Below, in pieces: positions 12,847-28,735 of a DNA stretch of 64,000 bases (positions within the stretch are counted from its first letter, which is position 1; every line of letters starts with the position of its first letter). A program made the translations under genes and the position numbers. The notes under the pieces are model-generated. The model searched no databases and was not told the origin of the DNA. It saw only the letters and a list, made by a program, of their open reading frames with translations. This DNA is from Psoroptes ovis (Eukaryota > Arthropoda > Arachnida > Sarcoptiformes > Psoroptidae), in the NCBI GenBank assembly GCA_002943765.1, contig PQWQ01000016.1, positions 62,001-126,000 of the forward strand, given 5' to 3'.

Positions 12847-14022
12847 ATGAACTATACACGTCAAGATTTGAATAATTTATTGGAAAATTTACAAAAATTC
12901 ATCATATTCAATAGTAATCAATTGAACTTTAGTAATAATAATAATAATATTAATAATGTCAATGTTAATAACAACAGTAATATCAATAACAATGAACAGC
13001 AATCAATGAATCATAATCAGCAATCACGTACATTGATGAGCTTTGTTGATGAACGAAATAATAATAATAATAATAATAATAATGGATACAAGTATGATGC
13101 GAAAAGAAAATCAGCATCATCATTATCTTCTAAATCTTTGACAGATTTATCAATCATGAACAATACAGCAATTGATGAAGATGAAAATTTTAATATAATC
13201 AATACGATACCTTGCTCGCTATCGACATCATCATCATCACCGACGACCACAACAACGAAAAATTCACCAATAACACCACCGACAACAACAACAAATTATC
13301 GTCGATTTGCTCGTAATCGTGATCCCGAATTTTCAATTTTTGATATTGAAAAGAAAAAACAAAAAGCAATCGAATATAAACAACAATTGGAAAAACAAAT
13401 GAAAGAAAAGAAAGAAAAACATTTTAAACAAGAACAAATGAAACGTTTTGAAGAAGAATTGTATGAACAAAAATTACATGAACAACAAGAGAAACTGTAT
13501 GAAGAATTTAATGAAGAACATAAACAAAATAAAAATCAAATAATCAATCAAAATGATTTGATTGATTATCATGGCAAATTATCACCAATCAAATCTCCAT
13601 CAATTCACATTCAACGATCATCAAGTGTTGCTAGTCTTATTAATCATTTAGAGCAGGAAAATGAGAATCAAAATGATTATGAAAATCTTCATAGCTATCA
13701 TCATCATCATCACCATCATCTGCATAGCCATCGTAAATCATCATCACCGAAATTACCACAAATAAATTTAAATAATCATAATCATAGACAAAATAGCTGC
13801 AATAATCGTACAGTATCTACGCAAACAGATTTAAGCTTATTGGCATCATTATTCGATGAAATGATGATGAATGATCGACATGGTAATAGTTGCAAAAATA
13901 ATCGTCGTAATTCTATAAAATCGGCTAGAATATCAAATCAATCAACCAACAATCGTCGACCACAACTTAGTGCGAGAAAAAATTATCGATCAATGGCCAA
14001 AAGTTTGACAAATCTTTCATGA
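12847..14022 (+). CDS. Coiled-coil protein, possibly centrosomal (CSPP1/CCDC66-like)
   Basis: Single exon, 391 residues, from ATG 12847. Residues 1-100 are Asn-rich. A basic motif RRFARNRDPEFSIFDIEKKK near 151-172 opens a highly charged helix (about 165-235, KQKAIEYKQQLEKQMKEKKE and on). Next come Asn/His runs with a seven-residue His tract, then RTVSTQTDLSLLASLFDEMM near 315-340, and a basic Ser-rich tail. The arrangement, a short conserved motif entering a Lys/Glu/Gln helix of the type IEYKQQLEKQ, recalls centrosome and cilium proteins such as CSPP1 and CCDC66, but I cannot confirm either. It is convergent with the PLCXD gene (276 bp between stops). The function is not established. Confidence 0.6.
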   Translation: MNYTRQDLNNLLENLQKFIIFNSNQLNFSNNNNNINNVNVNNNSNINNNEQQSMNHNQQSRTLMSFVDERNNNNNNNNNGYKYDAKRKSASSLSSKSLTDLSIMNNTAIDEDENFNIINTIPCSLSTSSSSPTTTTTKNSPITPPTTTTNYRRFARNRDPEFSIFDIEKKKQKAIEYKQQLEKQMKEKKEKHFKQEQMKRFEEELYEQKLHEQQEKLYEEFNEEHKQNKNQIINQNDLIDYHGKLSPIKSPSIHIQRSSSVASLINHLEQENENQNDYENLHSYHHHHHHHLHSHRKSSSPKLPQINLNNHNHRQNSCNNRTVSTQTDLSLLASLFDEMMMNDRHGNSCKNNRRNSIKSARISNQSTNNRRPQLSARKNYRSMAKSLTNLS

Positions 14023-14298
14023 ATAATAATTAGTCTGAATTGTAAAGATAACGAAAAATAATTAGATTCCGTCTATTATTTGAGAACAAATTTATTAAAA
14101 TATAAAAATAAAAATATTGTGATTAAAACAAAATAATAAAAAAAATAAAATTATCAATTATAAAGATCTGAAAACAAAACAAAATCACATTCATTCATTC
14201 AATGTACAATCGATATGTACATATGTTTATTTGTTTGGAATTGAAAAAAATATTGATTTGAATGTTTAATATATGTTGAATGACTTGGTTCAAATAAT

Positions 14299-15598
14299 CT
14301 ATCGATCAAATCTGTTCAATGTTGTTGTATTTTGTTCATTGTTTACAAATGTTCCACTATGGTCAATGTTTTCATCATTTGCATTAAAATTTGCATCAAT
14401 TATTAAATCAATTATAAAATTTTTACCATCATTCGTTTTACGATCAATAAAATCATACATCACTATATTTTGTATCAATTTTTGTCGATTTTTTTGCTGC
14501 TTTTGTTTAATTAATGTCAATACATCGATAATTATATTTGAAATTGATGACGATAAACGTTGTAGACTGCCCCAAAAATTTTTAATTACAAAATCATTAT
14601 TCGGTGTTAATACAATCTGCAATATCAACAAATGATCTTGATTATTATCACATATATTATTTTCATCATCATAATCATCATTATTTGAATTGACAATAGT
14701 CTTCAGAAAATTTTCCAAAATTAATGAGTTGGTTGTATTTGGCCATGGACTTAATAAGAATTTTTTTGGCCAAAAAAATTTTGGCAATAAATTTTCTTGA
14801 AGCTGCTTTGGTTGACGATAATCACCGCGATATATAACTATGATTGAACAATCATTTATCATCATATCATTGATCGATGGTAAATGATTATGTTGACTAA
14901 TATTATTATCATTATCATGACTATATAAAAACATTTGTGTGGAAAATATTGTTTGAAATAAATTGATTAATCGATCAAATTTTTTCGAATTATCAATATT
15001 GTAGATATGTTGTATGTCCAATATGATAATTTCTTGTTGATAAAACTGAATGAAACGATTTATTTGTTCCAATATTTCACGCAATTTTGGTCCATAAAAA
15101 TTGTGTAATATATAAAAATGATCATCCGAAGGATTTAAACCGATACGTAAATCAAAATATCTACAACCACATAATAGCTGTTTGTAAACATTTAAATTTT
15201 GTGTTTTCGAATAACGTTCAATTATTGGAAATGTAATCATTGAAAATTGATTAATAAAAAATGTATTCAAATTAGGTCGATCTATTGCTATGCCTAATTT
15301 GGTCGATAATTTATATGCACCAGAATCATGTGAACCTAGAGTGATATTTAAATGCCAATAAAAATTATGAGAAAAAAAACCAGTAAAAAAAATTCAAAAA
15401 CATCATACCAGGTATAATCAATTTATTGATTGACATTTCTCTTTGTTTTTCACTTAATTTTGACATCCAATCAGGATTAAATGGGTAATTTCTACGTTTC
15501 GATTTCGTATTATTATTATTATATTTTCGTTTCGATGATTTTGTTTGAAATAATTTAAACATTTTCAATATTAATATTCGTAATAAATTGATGAACAT
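14299..15598 (-). CDS. PI-PLC X domain-containing protein (PLCXD)
   Basis: Two exons: 15409-15598 and 14299-15335, joined across a 73-bp intron, encoding 408 residues. The splice falls inside the catalytic motif and restores IPGSHDSGAY, the first histidine motif of PLC X domains. It is followed by CGCRYFDLRIG, the second-histidine region FYILHNFYG, and EIIILDIQHIY. These are the PLCXD landmarks in order. The proteins are thought to cleave phosphoinositides, with no Y, C2 or PH domain present. Length is somewhat above the usual 300-330 residues because of Asn/Asp-rich inserts near 195-260. The N-terminal MFINLLRILILKMFKLF could be a membrane anchor or a targeting helix. The upstream region is shared with the divergent AHCYL gene. 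Confidence 0.92.
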
Positions 15599-17492
15599 TT
15601 ATTTGATTTATTAATTAAATTAATGAGATCGTAAATCAAAGCTTGTTTTTATTATAAACAAAAGGGTTTGAAATAAATCAATATTATTAATTCGATTATC
15701 TTGTAATGGAAAACCAGAAAAACAAAATTGAAGAAAAAAATATGTATGTATTCCAGTAATAATACGCATTCAAAGATATTAAATTACACAAGGCTGTTTA
15801 TTCGTTGTGTATTGAATTTTCTATTTTTCATTGATATCAATTTTTTTCAAGATATTTTTCTTATTTTTTCGGATTGATTTAAATCATAAACAAAACCAAA
15901 ACAATAATAATAAAAGAAAAAAATTTTCAAAATCATTCATGAAATATGTAACGCTATTTTCTGTAATGCAAAACTGTACATTGTACTATTGTCTTATCAT
16001 CCATGAAAATCTAAAATATGCAATCATATTATGCTCGTATTCAGATGATTGATTGATTGATCGATCGATTTAATGAATAATCAATCAATCAATTGATAAA
16101 ATGCATGAATATTTAAAATCAATCATTGAATTTAAAACCTTTGAAACTTTTTTTTGAAAATAAACCTTTGATTTTGTTATTTGTTTTTGGCCAAAGATAA
16201 AATCCTATTTTGTTCAAATTTGATTTGTGATTCAGATAGATTTATCGTTGCCAGTTTTGTTTACTCAGGCAAAAAAGTCCATTCAATAAGACCTTGGTGT
16301 TTTAGGGCAAATTGCTAGGAATATTCGAGATACTCAATTTGTTTTGATGAATATATATCTTGAAACATGTCTAAAAATATATCCAAACACATATATGCAA
16401 ACATACATTTGTAAAAATGATGGAAAAGGACAAATTTAAAATTTCCTGGGCCAAATAATTTTTTTTTCTCATCAGAAAATGGAAAAATAAATATACACAA
16501 TTTATAAGAAAAATAAAAATAAAAACGATTACATATATGATTTGTTTGTTTGAGTAAATATGTCAAAAACATATTTGAATGTGAAAATTATATAATAATA
16601 ATATGGAAATAGATATATATAAGACAATCATTATTATTATTAGATTTGAATTCCGTTTGTTTCCATTCAATAATATAGCAATATTGGTTGTTGACAGTCA
16701 TTATACTTGATATTACATTCTAAAATAGACAATATGTGTACATATGTAATGCATGCATTATTACATGTTCCAGAATATATTTGTTTTCTATGTATATCAA
16801 TTCTTATATGTCAATTATGACCCGGCAAAGTCATTTTGTTTCGAGTGTTTTATTTATTTATTTATTTTTTTTTGGTTGAAAATTTAATTTACATTTGTCT
16901 ATTTTTATCTATACAATCATATATATATGAATTTGAGTTCTTATTCATTTTATCAACACACTAATCTTTTTGTTTACTCAATAATTTTCCAAATCCAAAT
17001 TTGGAACTCGAGAAACAAAAAACAAAATGTAAAATAAACACATTCAAAAACACGGATATATCTAATTCAAATCAATCGATCATGAATGTTTTGTCTATGT
17101 TTTTTATGTATATATTTCACCATGAATGTTCGCCAATTTAGCATTGATCAACATATATAAACAACATGCGATGATTCACATTCAAAATTAATTTTTTTTG
17201 TTTTCGATCAAACATATATGAAAATATTCAAGTGTATAATCATAAAATGATTGATTTGTCACCTCATATTCAAATGCGAATGTAAAAATTTAAAATTTTA
17301 AAGTTTCGATTTCTCAATCATAAAAATATTGGACAAGTGTCACTTTGTAAAAACAACACGCCAATTTTTTATATCAGTTTGTGTCAGTGTCAGTTTATGC
17401 TGAATAAACTCGTGTAATCATCATTTGATTTTTAAATTTTTTTCATTTCAAATTTTCAATAAGCAGAAATGTGAAATGAAAATAAATAAATC
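15599..17492. other. Intergenic, divergent upstream region of PLCXD and AHCYL genes
   Basis: About 1.9 kb of AT-rich sequence with GATT/AATC runs near 16050-16090. No exon, RNA gene or transposon end is recognised. Confidence 0.55.
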
Positions 17493-21162
<3,670 letters not shown>

Positions 21163-21358
21163 AATAGATTAAATGAATGCAATCATTATTCAAATTATTG
21201 AATCCATTTAAATGCTTTGATGCCATTTTCAATCAATCATCTTGTTTAATCAATGTTTTAATGAAACTTGCAGTTAGCACACAATGACAAAAAATTTTAT
21301 GAAAAAATAGTTTTAATTTTGGTTTTTCGTTTTTATTGTTTTAGTTATCAATCGAAGA

Positions 21359-21364
21359 AATAAA
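21359..21364 (+). terminator. Putative poly(A) signal of the AHCYL gene
   Basis: AATAAA about 197 bp after the stop codon and before the convergent AVL9 stop. Called by motif and position only. Confidence 0.45.
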
Positions 21365-21456
21365 ATGAAAATTTTTCCCAAAAAATTGATCAAAAAAGAT
21401 TCTTTGATTCAAAGTAAATCAATTCGGACAAATGGATTCAAACATTACCAAATGTA

Positions 21457-24102
21457 TCAAACACTTGTTTCTTGCTCTTCTTGTTCTTCAACTGTATTCA
21501 TTTCATTTGACAAATTATTTGTTGAACCGTATTTGGATTTGTTTTTATTGTTTCGATCAAATTGTTGTAATGTTTGTTTCGCATCATTCTTAAGCAATTT
21601 TCGATTACGATTTTGACGGCTGTTTTTCATCATTTGTTCATCATTATTATCATCGAATGATGACAACGATGAAGATGATGATGATATTATTTTATTATTA
21701 GTCAAAGAATTTTGCCGGTTGCCATTGCCGCTGCTATTTTGTTCATCAATCCAATTATTTGCCAGTTGTAATGTTTTATTTAAAAATGATTTAGCTTGTT
21801 GTCCACTGTTTGTAGTTGATATTGATGATATCCATGAATTGAATGTTGATTTGGCCGTATTCAATACGACTTTTGATGCATTATTAATTTGTTCATGATA
21901 GTTGTTCAGTGAACTAATGGAATATGAATAGAGAAAAGCATGGAAAAATATTCCTTAACACAAATTCCATCTTACTTTTTTATTTTGAATCGTATATCAT
22001 TGAAACGATTACCAGCAAATGGATGTTGTGGATCGATTTCATTCGATAATTTTTCTATCATCGTTTTGCCATTGGCATTTTGAGTATTTAGCCATAATTT
22101 ATAACTATATGTTTGTTTCCATTCGTTCATAAATCCAACATTGAATGCTTTGTAATCTTTGTCTGTTTCTATGTAAAATCAAAAATTGGATTTAGATCAA
22201 TTCAATTTGATCGATCAATTACTAATTACATACCATTTAAAAAAGAGCATCTTAACATATGTAATAGATAATTTTTAAAATAATATCGACACCATGCATC
22301 ACTACCTTTTTGAAATTGTTGATTTTTGTCTAAATTTTTCAAATATTCATCATAATCTTCATCTAAATCTGGTTGATAACATTTGAATTTTCTAATTCGA
22401 TCATTATTATTATTATCATCATCATCATCATCATCACTACCGGATGAATCATCTAGTGACAATGATTGTATCAAAAATGTAATGAAACGTAAATCTTCAA
22501 CAGTTGGTATCAGTATACGCTTCAATTGATTATCTTCGATGGTAATTTGATCATTCTAAGAATAGGAAATTAAAATCAATAATCATTTTGAGTCATTATT
22601 ATAAAGGTGAATCCTTAACTTACACTAACAAAAACATCGATATCATTTTGCCAACGTTGTAAAATTGAATTCGATGATCCGGCTATACACGATCGAACAT
22701 TAGGATCGTTTAAATTTTCAAAACATGAAATTGAACAATATGGCAAACAATATGAATGACATTTGAACAGCTGCAATGGTAATCCATAATATTCTGGTGG
22801 TTTTACAAGAATTTCTCGAAATTTTCTCAAAGTTTTTCGTCTAATGATTTCTTTAAAATGATTTTCATTATCTTTATCATCATCTTCATCATCAATATAT
22901 TCAAAATTTAGATCAACAATCATATTCATTGAATCAAAATCCAATGGATCTTCAGTTGAATTATTTTCCGAATGCTGCCGATCATCGTTATTATTAGCTG
23001 ATATTGTTGATGCGATTGATGATGACATTACAGGTTTGTTAGCTGAAATTTCATTTATTGTAGACGATGCTGCTTCGTTTATTGATTTTTCTTCATCAAT
23101 TTTATTCAAAATATCTTCTTCTTTCGATTGTGATTCTGAATCATTAACAATTGTTCGATTGTATTGCATTGTATCTGATGAAAAATGTGATTGTGTCATT
23201 CCATTTTGTAATAAACCGGGTATAAGTGAACATAATGTTAAAATTACCCCTGATAGCTCACGTATCGGTGACATTATGAATAATATTTTCTTTTCTAATA
23301 AAAGTAATTTAAATAAAACAATCACTTGTTGACCGAATTTTTCAAACAATGCTCGTATTGATAGACCGATGAAAATTTCATTGACATTATCATTTAGTGT
23401 GATTGTTTTCAATTGTAATGATATTGAATGATAGAATTCTTCTAAAATTTTTGTTTGACTAAAATCTAATTCTTGAAAATAATTCCGTGTAATTATTCGT
23501 AATTTTCTTTCAATATAACCATACAATGGAGCATTCAATATGATCACAACACTTTTCTGTACTGAACTTCGTGTCATATCTGGTGTACGAACACGTAAAA
23601 TCTATGATTAGCAATGAAAAACAATAATTAGCGAAATATTCCTGAATCAAAAAATTGTAATCAAAATATTACTTTAGTCATTATTTGTTGATAACAAGCA
23701 ATACCAAATACGGTACGTTGATAATTATTTAAATCAGGTAAATGAAAAAAAACTGTATCACGTTCAAAATTATGGGCACCATCTGGTATTGCTAATGAAG
23801 GCAATGATTTCCAACATTTGGGTAATTCAATCGTTTTATTATTATCACAGTTTAAATTTGTATCATTATCATTATTAATAATTAAATCATTATCATCATC
23901 ATTATTTTTATTATTATTTGAACATGTTTTCGGTAATGGTGGATAACAATAATCAATCTGAAATTGGAGAACAACCGAAAAAGGCAATTAATTCAAGAAT
24001 CATTTAATATGAGCAACATACCAAACATCCTTTTTTATGATGAAAACCTACAACCATAATGTACAATATTTTACATTCATTTTGATTATCATTTTTATCC
24101 AT
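21457..24102 (-). CDS. AVL9: Late secretory pathway protein AVL9 homolog
   Basis: Six exons: 24022-24102, 23673-23957, 23601 down to 22624, 22234-22555, 21976-22168 and 21457-21913, encoding 771 residues. Introns are 62-71 bp. The N-terminus reads ILYIMVVGFHHKKGC, then PSLAIPDGAHNFERDTVFFH and VFGIACYQQI, the AVL9 u-DENN-like signature. Residues 120-230 carry KSVVIILNAPLYGYIERKL and QQVIVLFKLLLLEKKILF. The fifth exon gives EIDPQHPFAGNRFNDIRFK, and the last begins SLNNYHEQINNASKVVLNTA, matching the conserved AVL9 tail. AVL9 proteins act in late secretory transport and cell polarity. Asn/Asp and Ser/Glu-rich inserts break up the domain. ATG 24102 was chosen because it opens directly onto the conserved motif. 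Confidence 0.92.
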
Positions 24103-24768
24103 GATTGATTGATGGATCAATATCAAATAACAATGCTGAATAACGGGTCAATTACAGCACTAAATTCACAACATATCTACAAAAAATCTACCAAACTAAT
24201 CGAAATCTACGTTCAAATCGAAAACCGAGAAAAAATTAAAAGCAAATCAATCCAAATACGAAATGATTAATTGAAGATATGAATAAAGTGTAAATAAACA
24301 AATTACGAAATGAAAAATAAGAAAATAGCAAAAAACCACCTTAACAATATTTCCTAAATGTAAGGTAGAAATAGACATTTGGATGATTTTTTTTAAATTG
24401 AAAATTGTATCAAATTTTCATTTTATTTCAATTTTTTCTATTCAAATTTCAATGTAAAATTAATCTAAAATTATTTCAATTTTAAATTTGGAATAATTTG
24501 GAAATTTTCATTGTTTTTCTATGGAACAATTTCGGAATTTTAGTTTTGAGATTTTATGTGGAAATATTTTTCAACAACAAACATGCTTATTTGGACCATG
24601 AACTTAAATGTGGAATATAAATGTTTGTTTACTCATATCATATGATGATGTATAATTATCATTATTTTTGTTGTTGTTTTTAGTGTATTTAATTTTTGTG
24701 TCATTAGTGCTTGTGGCCCCATTTCAAGGTCTTCAGAGGATGCACTTCTCTAAACTTTTATCTAATGA
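24103..24768. other. Gap between AVL9 and ATP synthase epsilon
   Basis: About 670 bp holding the upstream region of AVL9 and the 3' flank of the next minus-strand gene. It is AT-rich, and no coding or repeat structure is recognised. Confidence 0.55.
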
Positions 24769-25095
24769 TCATTTTGCTTGTTGCCCCGCTTGTTTTGCAT
24801 CCGAACGTTTGATCGAATAAGTTTCAACAAGCTGATCACGTTGAAATTCTTTTTTCAATGATTGCCGTACTTGACGTGCTGCAATTTCACTGAAACGAAG
24901 ATATCTATTGGATGAACGTGGACAGAGGGGATAATTAGTTGAATGAAGAAACAAATGAACAAAAAAATCATTAATTTTCATAATTTCAAGTCAAAAGAAT
25001 AGGCGAAATTTTCTATTTTCGTTGATTACGAAATTTCACGAAATTCAAAATGATGAAAAAACTTACGTAAGACCTGCTGAACGCCAATAAGTCAT
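24769..25095 (-). CDS. ATP5F1E: ATP synthase subunit epsilon, mitochondrial
   Basis: Two exons: 25067-25095 (29 bp) and 24769-24904, separated by a 162-bp intron, encoding 54 residues. The tiny first exon encodes MTYWRSAGLT, and the second continues YLRFSEIAARQVRQSLKKEF. This W-R-x-A-G-L-x-Y-x-x-x-S-x-I-A-A pattern is diagnostic for the epsilon subunit of the F1 central stalk, and the family is normally 50-60 residues. It has no cleaved presequence, as is usual. A frame read through the intron from 24981 (MKINDFFVHLF) is a shadow. The gene is divergent from the PDSS2-like gene. Confidence 0.95.
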
Positions 25096-26625
25096 TGTTG
25101 TTGTTTGTTATTCAATTTGGAATGATATATTCAATTACAAAAAATGGTAATGATTCAAATCTAAATAATGAAAAAAATATTTCAAAGATAAATGATAAGG
25201 AAAAAATGATTGATTCAATGAAATATATTCTTAAATTCTTGAGAAATCAATCCTTTCAGTATCAAATTAATTTTTCGAATTATCAAGGACATTTTAAAGA
25301 ACCTAAATTATTACATAATAATAATGATTATGGTAAAGGATAATTAGCAAAATTGAAAAATCAAATTTTTTTCCATACTTCTCGGGAACCTCTTAATGGT
25401 TTTTTTCTTCGATTTTCTTAATTTTCACTCAGTTATTGACCTTTGATAAAATTGAAACAAATAATAATTTGGAACAAGTTTTGAAATTGATATCAAACAA
25501 AAATTTCGCTTTCGTTTGAACTCGTGTTCGAGTATTAATAAATTTATGAAAAATAAAACTGAAAACACACGTATACACGCACAAATACACTCTGTATACA
25601 CACTAAAATCAAACTAAACACACACAAAACACACCGTGTTGCTATCCATGTTTTTTATTTAGTTCTCAATGATGAAAATCAATGTGACTTTTGGTTTTCA
25701 AATAAAAATAAAAAATATCAGATGTTGTATGGGCAGGATAATAACGAACAATGACTAGATGGCTGGAGTGTACTCGTTTATATATGAGGTGACTATTTAC
25801 ACCTTGGCAAACTATTTCAACCCAATAGGGTTTACCTCACAACATCAGAAACGTTTTATATGAAGTAAAATAAATTTAATTTCTTGTTATATATATATTC
25901 TCATATTCATAACCTTGGTTTTTTATGTGCAAAAATTTTTAGCTTGTGATTTGCTCCAGAGAAATTAAAGTTCGACTAAACTGAGCTCCGACAGTTTGAC
26001 TAAACCAGTATAGAAGCAGACGTACCAGTACGTTTATAAAATTTTCAATTATTCTACTAAAAAACGTTTTTATACGTTGTTAGCTTTTTCAATAACAAAC
26101 AAAAAAATTTTTTATTGATGAAATAAAAGTGAAAATGATAAACATATATATATCACATACACATGTTTGAATAGTGATGGAAAAATAAATAATCAATTCA
26201 AATTTAAAATCAAATAAAAATAAAGATCACTAGTACCGAATAATATTTGGAGTAAATATTATCATAAGCTAATCAATTTATTATCTTGTTCCATGTTCAT
26301 GAGTCAAAAATTGATGATAATCAACATTTGAAATCAAAATTTGATTTGTTTCTGTGTATGATTGATCCAAAGTAATTATTGTTTATTTCATTATTTATTT
26401 CATATTAATGTTAATTAATGTTTCATGATAATTTTATCATTTCTTTCAAATCTATTTTCTCTCACTTTCTACTCGCGAAATTTAATTTCAAACAGAAGAT
26501 AATAAATTCGGCTATAAAAGGACTAGAATTTTGATGTTGAAAATGTTTTGAAATGATTCATATGAAATTGATTGTTTTATTCAATTAAATTTAATAAAAT
26601 ATCGATAATAACAACGATAATAGCG
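25096..26625. other. Intergenic, divergent upstream region of ATP5F1E and the PDSS2-like gene
   Basis: About 1.5 kb. A short open frame at 25095-25343 has Asn/Lys-rich composition and no recognisable similarity; it is not called. A less AT-rich patch lies near 25720-25860, and CGTACCAGTACG is a small dyad near 26018. No transposon is convincingly bounded. Confidence 0.5.
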
Positions 26626-28409
26626 ATGCATAAATTGAAATTATTTGCAAAAACATTTGCATTCAATAATTATAAATTTAATAAATTATTATTATCATCA
26701 TCATCGACATGTGAATATAATCCAAATAATTATGTCAGAAATTCATCATTTATCTGTCAAAAAAGAACAAAAACAACCATTAGAAATGTTGCCATTGAAG
26801 ATCCGTTGCCACAGCATCCAATATCGATTGAAACAGAATCACCATTACCATCATCGCAATTGCCATCATCATCATCATCATCTGAATCGATTCTAATGTC
26901 AATGACAAATGCAAAAAAATTAATCACTGATTATCATGTACGACAACATTTATTGAAAGATTTTCCATTTTTATTGATGGCATCAACATTATTACCACCA
27001 CCATTGTCTTCATCATCATCGCCGCTGATAAATGAATCTGAGCAATTCTTCCATGATTTATCCGAAAAATGTTCTGACGATAATTTTCTATCACATTTAA
27101 ATTCATTATTGAATAATCATTGTATACGGCAACAATTGATTGAAAAATTACGTTTAATCTGTGATTATAATCCAAATTTTTTACGTTATTTAATATATGA
27201 GCAAAGAGATAATTTATCAATATTTTGTAATCAATTTAAAAATGCAAATGATTTAAAATTGCTTGAGAATATTCTAAGGTTGGTATTAGAATTTTTATTT
27301 TCGATTTACTTATTCATATGTTTTTTCTTACCTTTAGCATATTTCATCAAGCGTATAATCAAAATCTAAATGGATTAATAGCAATGATCATTATAAATAC
27401 CATACATTATTCGAAAAATAATTTCAAACATTTATTTTCAGATGTTTGTGAACAAAATTCATGTGATTCATTTTTTGCTGAAAGAAGTAGAATGTTGGCA
27501 ATGTGTTATGATTTAATTAATTATGGTCTTGAATCACATAATTGGATTGCCATAAATAATCGTTCAAATATGAGTGATTATCATAAAATTGATAAAAAAT
27601 TCATAAATCTATTAGTATTGATGGGTGATCATTGTTTGATCAAGATTTTATCATTATCCAATATTTTTGAAAATATTGTTTTAACTAAAAGTCTGATTAA
27701 TTCACAATTATTCAGTGTCGAAGGACATTATAGTTGTGTTGCAACCAGTGTACAATCAAATATAAATAATGTGATATTATTCGATGATAATAATTATATA
27801 CAAAATAATTTAAATGAATTTAGAATGAAAATTTTCAATAATCAAAACAATGATAATGATGAGATATTATCAAAAATAATGCTAGAATCAGATTGGTTGA
27901 CAAAATCACAACTGAATCATTTGTTGAGTTATTACTATTTGACAAATAGTTATCAATTACAACAATCCTTATCCAAAATGTTCATGCTTTATGGACTGAA
28001 TGATGATGCACAAAAATTTGCTCAAGAATTTGGCTACAATCTTGGCATGGCAATCAAGGTGAGCATTTCTAGTTGATTAAATTTACAAATGAAATCACTT
28101 ACATTTATCATTCCATGTTCATAGCTATTCAATTTGATTATTAATCATTCGGATAAAATGATCAATAATAGAAACGAAACATTTTCACAAATACCGAATC
28201 ATCTTAAGCAACGACTATTAACATATTTTATTGATCAAAGTTTACATACATTGAATAAACATTTATTATCGCAGCCATCATCATCATCAAATGAACAAAT
28301 GAGTGATCGTTCAAAGATAACCATTGGTTTATTTCAACAATTTATTGAACAATTGAAATTAACGAATGAACCAATGGATGAATTAATCAAACACAAGGAG
28401 ATGCTGTAA
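26626..28409 (+). CDS. PDSS2: Decaprenyl-diphosphate synthase subunit 2-like protein
   Basis: Three exons: 26626-27278, 27338-28058 and 28125-28409, encoding 552 residues; introns are 59 and 66 bp. The start at 26626 (MHKLKLFAKTFAF) looks like a mitochondrial presequence. Residues 40-100 are low-complexity Ser/Pro. The body matches the all-helical prenyl synthase fold in the divergent PDSS2 manner: FAERSRMLAMCYDLINYGLE, KKFINLLVLMGDHCLIKIL, and WLTKSQLNHLLSYYYLTNSY followed by AQEFGYNLGMAIK. It lacks the two Asp-rich DDxxD motifs of catalytic subunits, as expected for PDSS2, the partner of PDSS1 in making the ubiquinone side chain. Similarity is weak and Asn-rich inserts are frequent, so a remote homolog is possible. 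Confidence 0.72.
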
Positions 28410-28735
28410 TGTACTGGTGGTGATGGTCAAGACAATGGAATCAAATAAATGCAGTAATAAATACACTGAGCAATTGAATCGGAATGAAAAAAATTATTTT
28501 TAAATTAATTTATTCATTTTTTCAAAATAAAAATGAAATATTGTACAGGATCAATATCATGCTCTTTCATTATTAAAATCAAATACATGCATTTGTTTTC
28601 AGAATGGGAAGAGATCAGAAATATATGTGTAATGTGATGATATGAATGATATTTATATGTGAATAATTAATGAAAATGACACATATATTCAATGTTGTTG
28701 TTTGTTGTTGAACGTAATTTACATTATAAATGTAA
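28410..28735. other. Convergent 3' gap between the PDSS2-like and BRD7/9 genes
   Basis: 326 bp between two stop codons. It contains AATAAA-type sequences on both strands, so the 3' UTRs of the two genes probably lie close together or overlap. Nothing else is seen. Confidence 0.5.

Noticed and set aside
25095..25343. 82-codon frame upstream of the PDSS2-like gene
   Set aside because: It is Lys/Asn-rich, has no recognisable similarity and lies antisense to the ATP5F1E promoter side.
25719..25850. Possible miniature transposon with GATGTTGT ends
   Set aside because: The arms match over only about 8 bp and no target duplication is visible.
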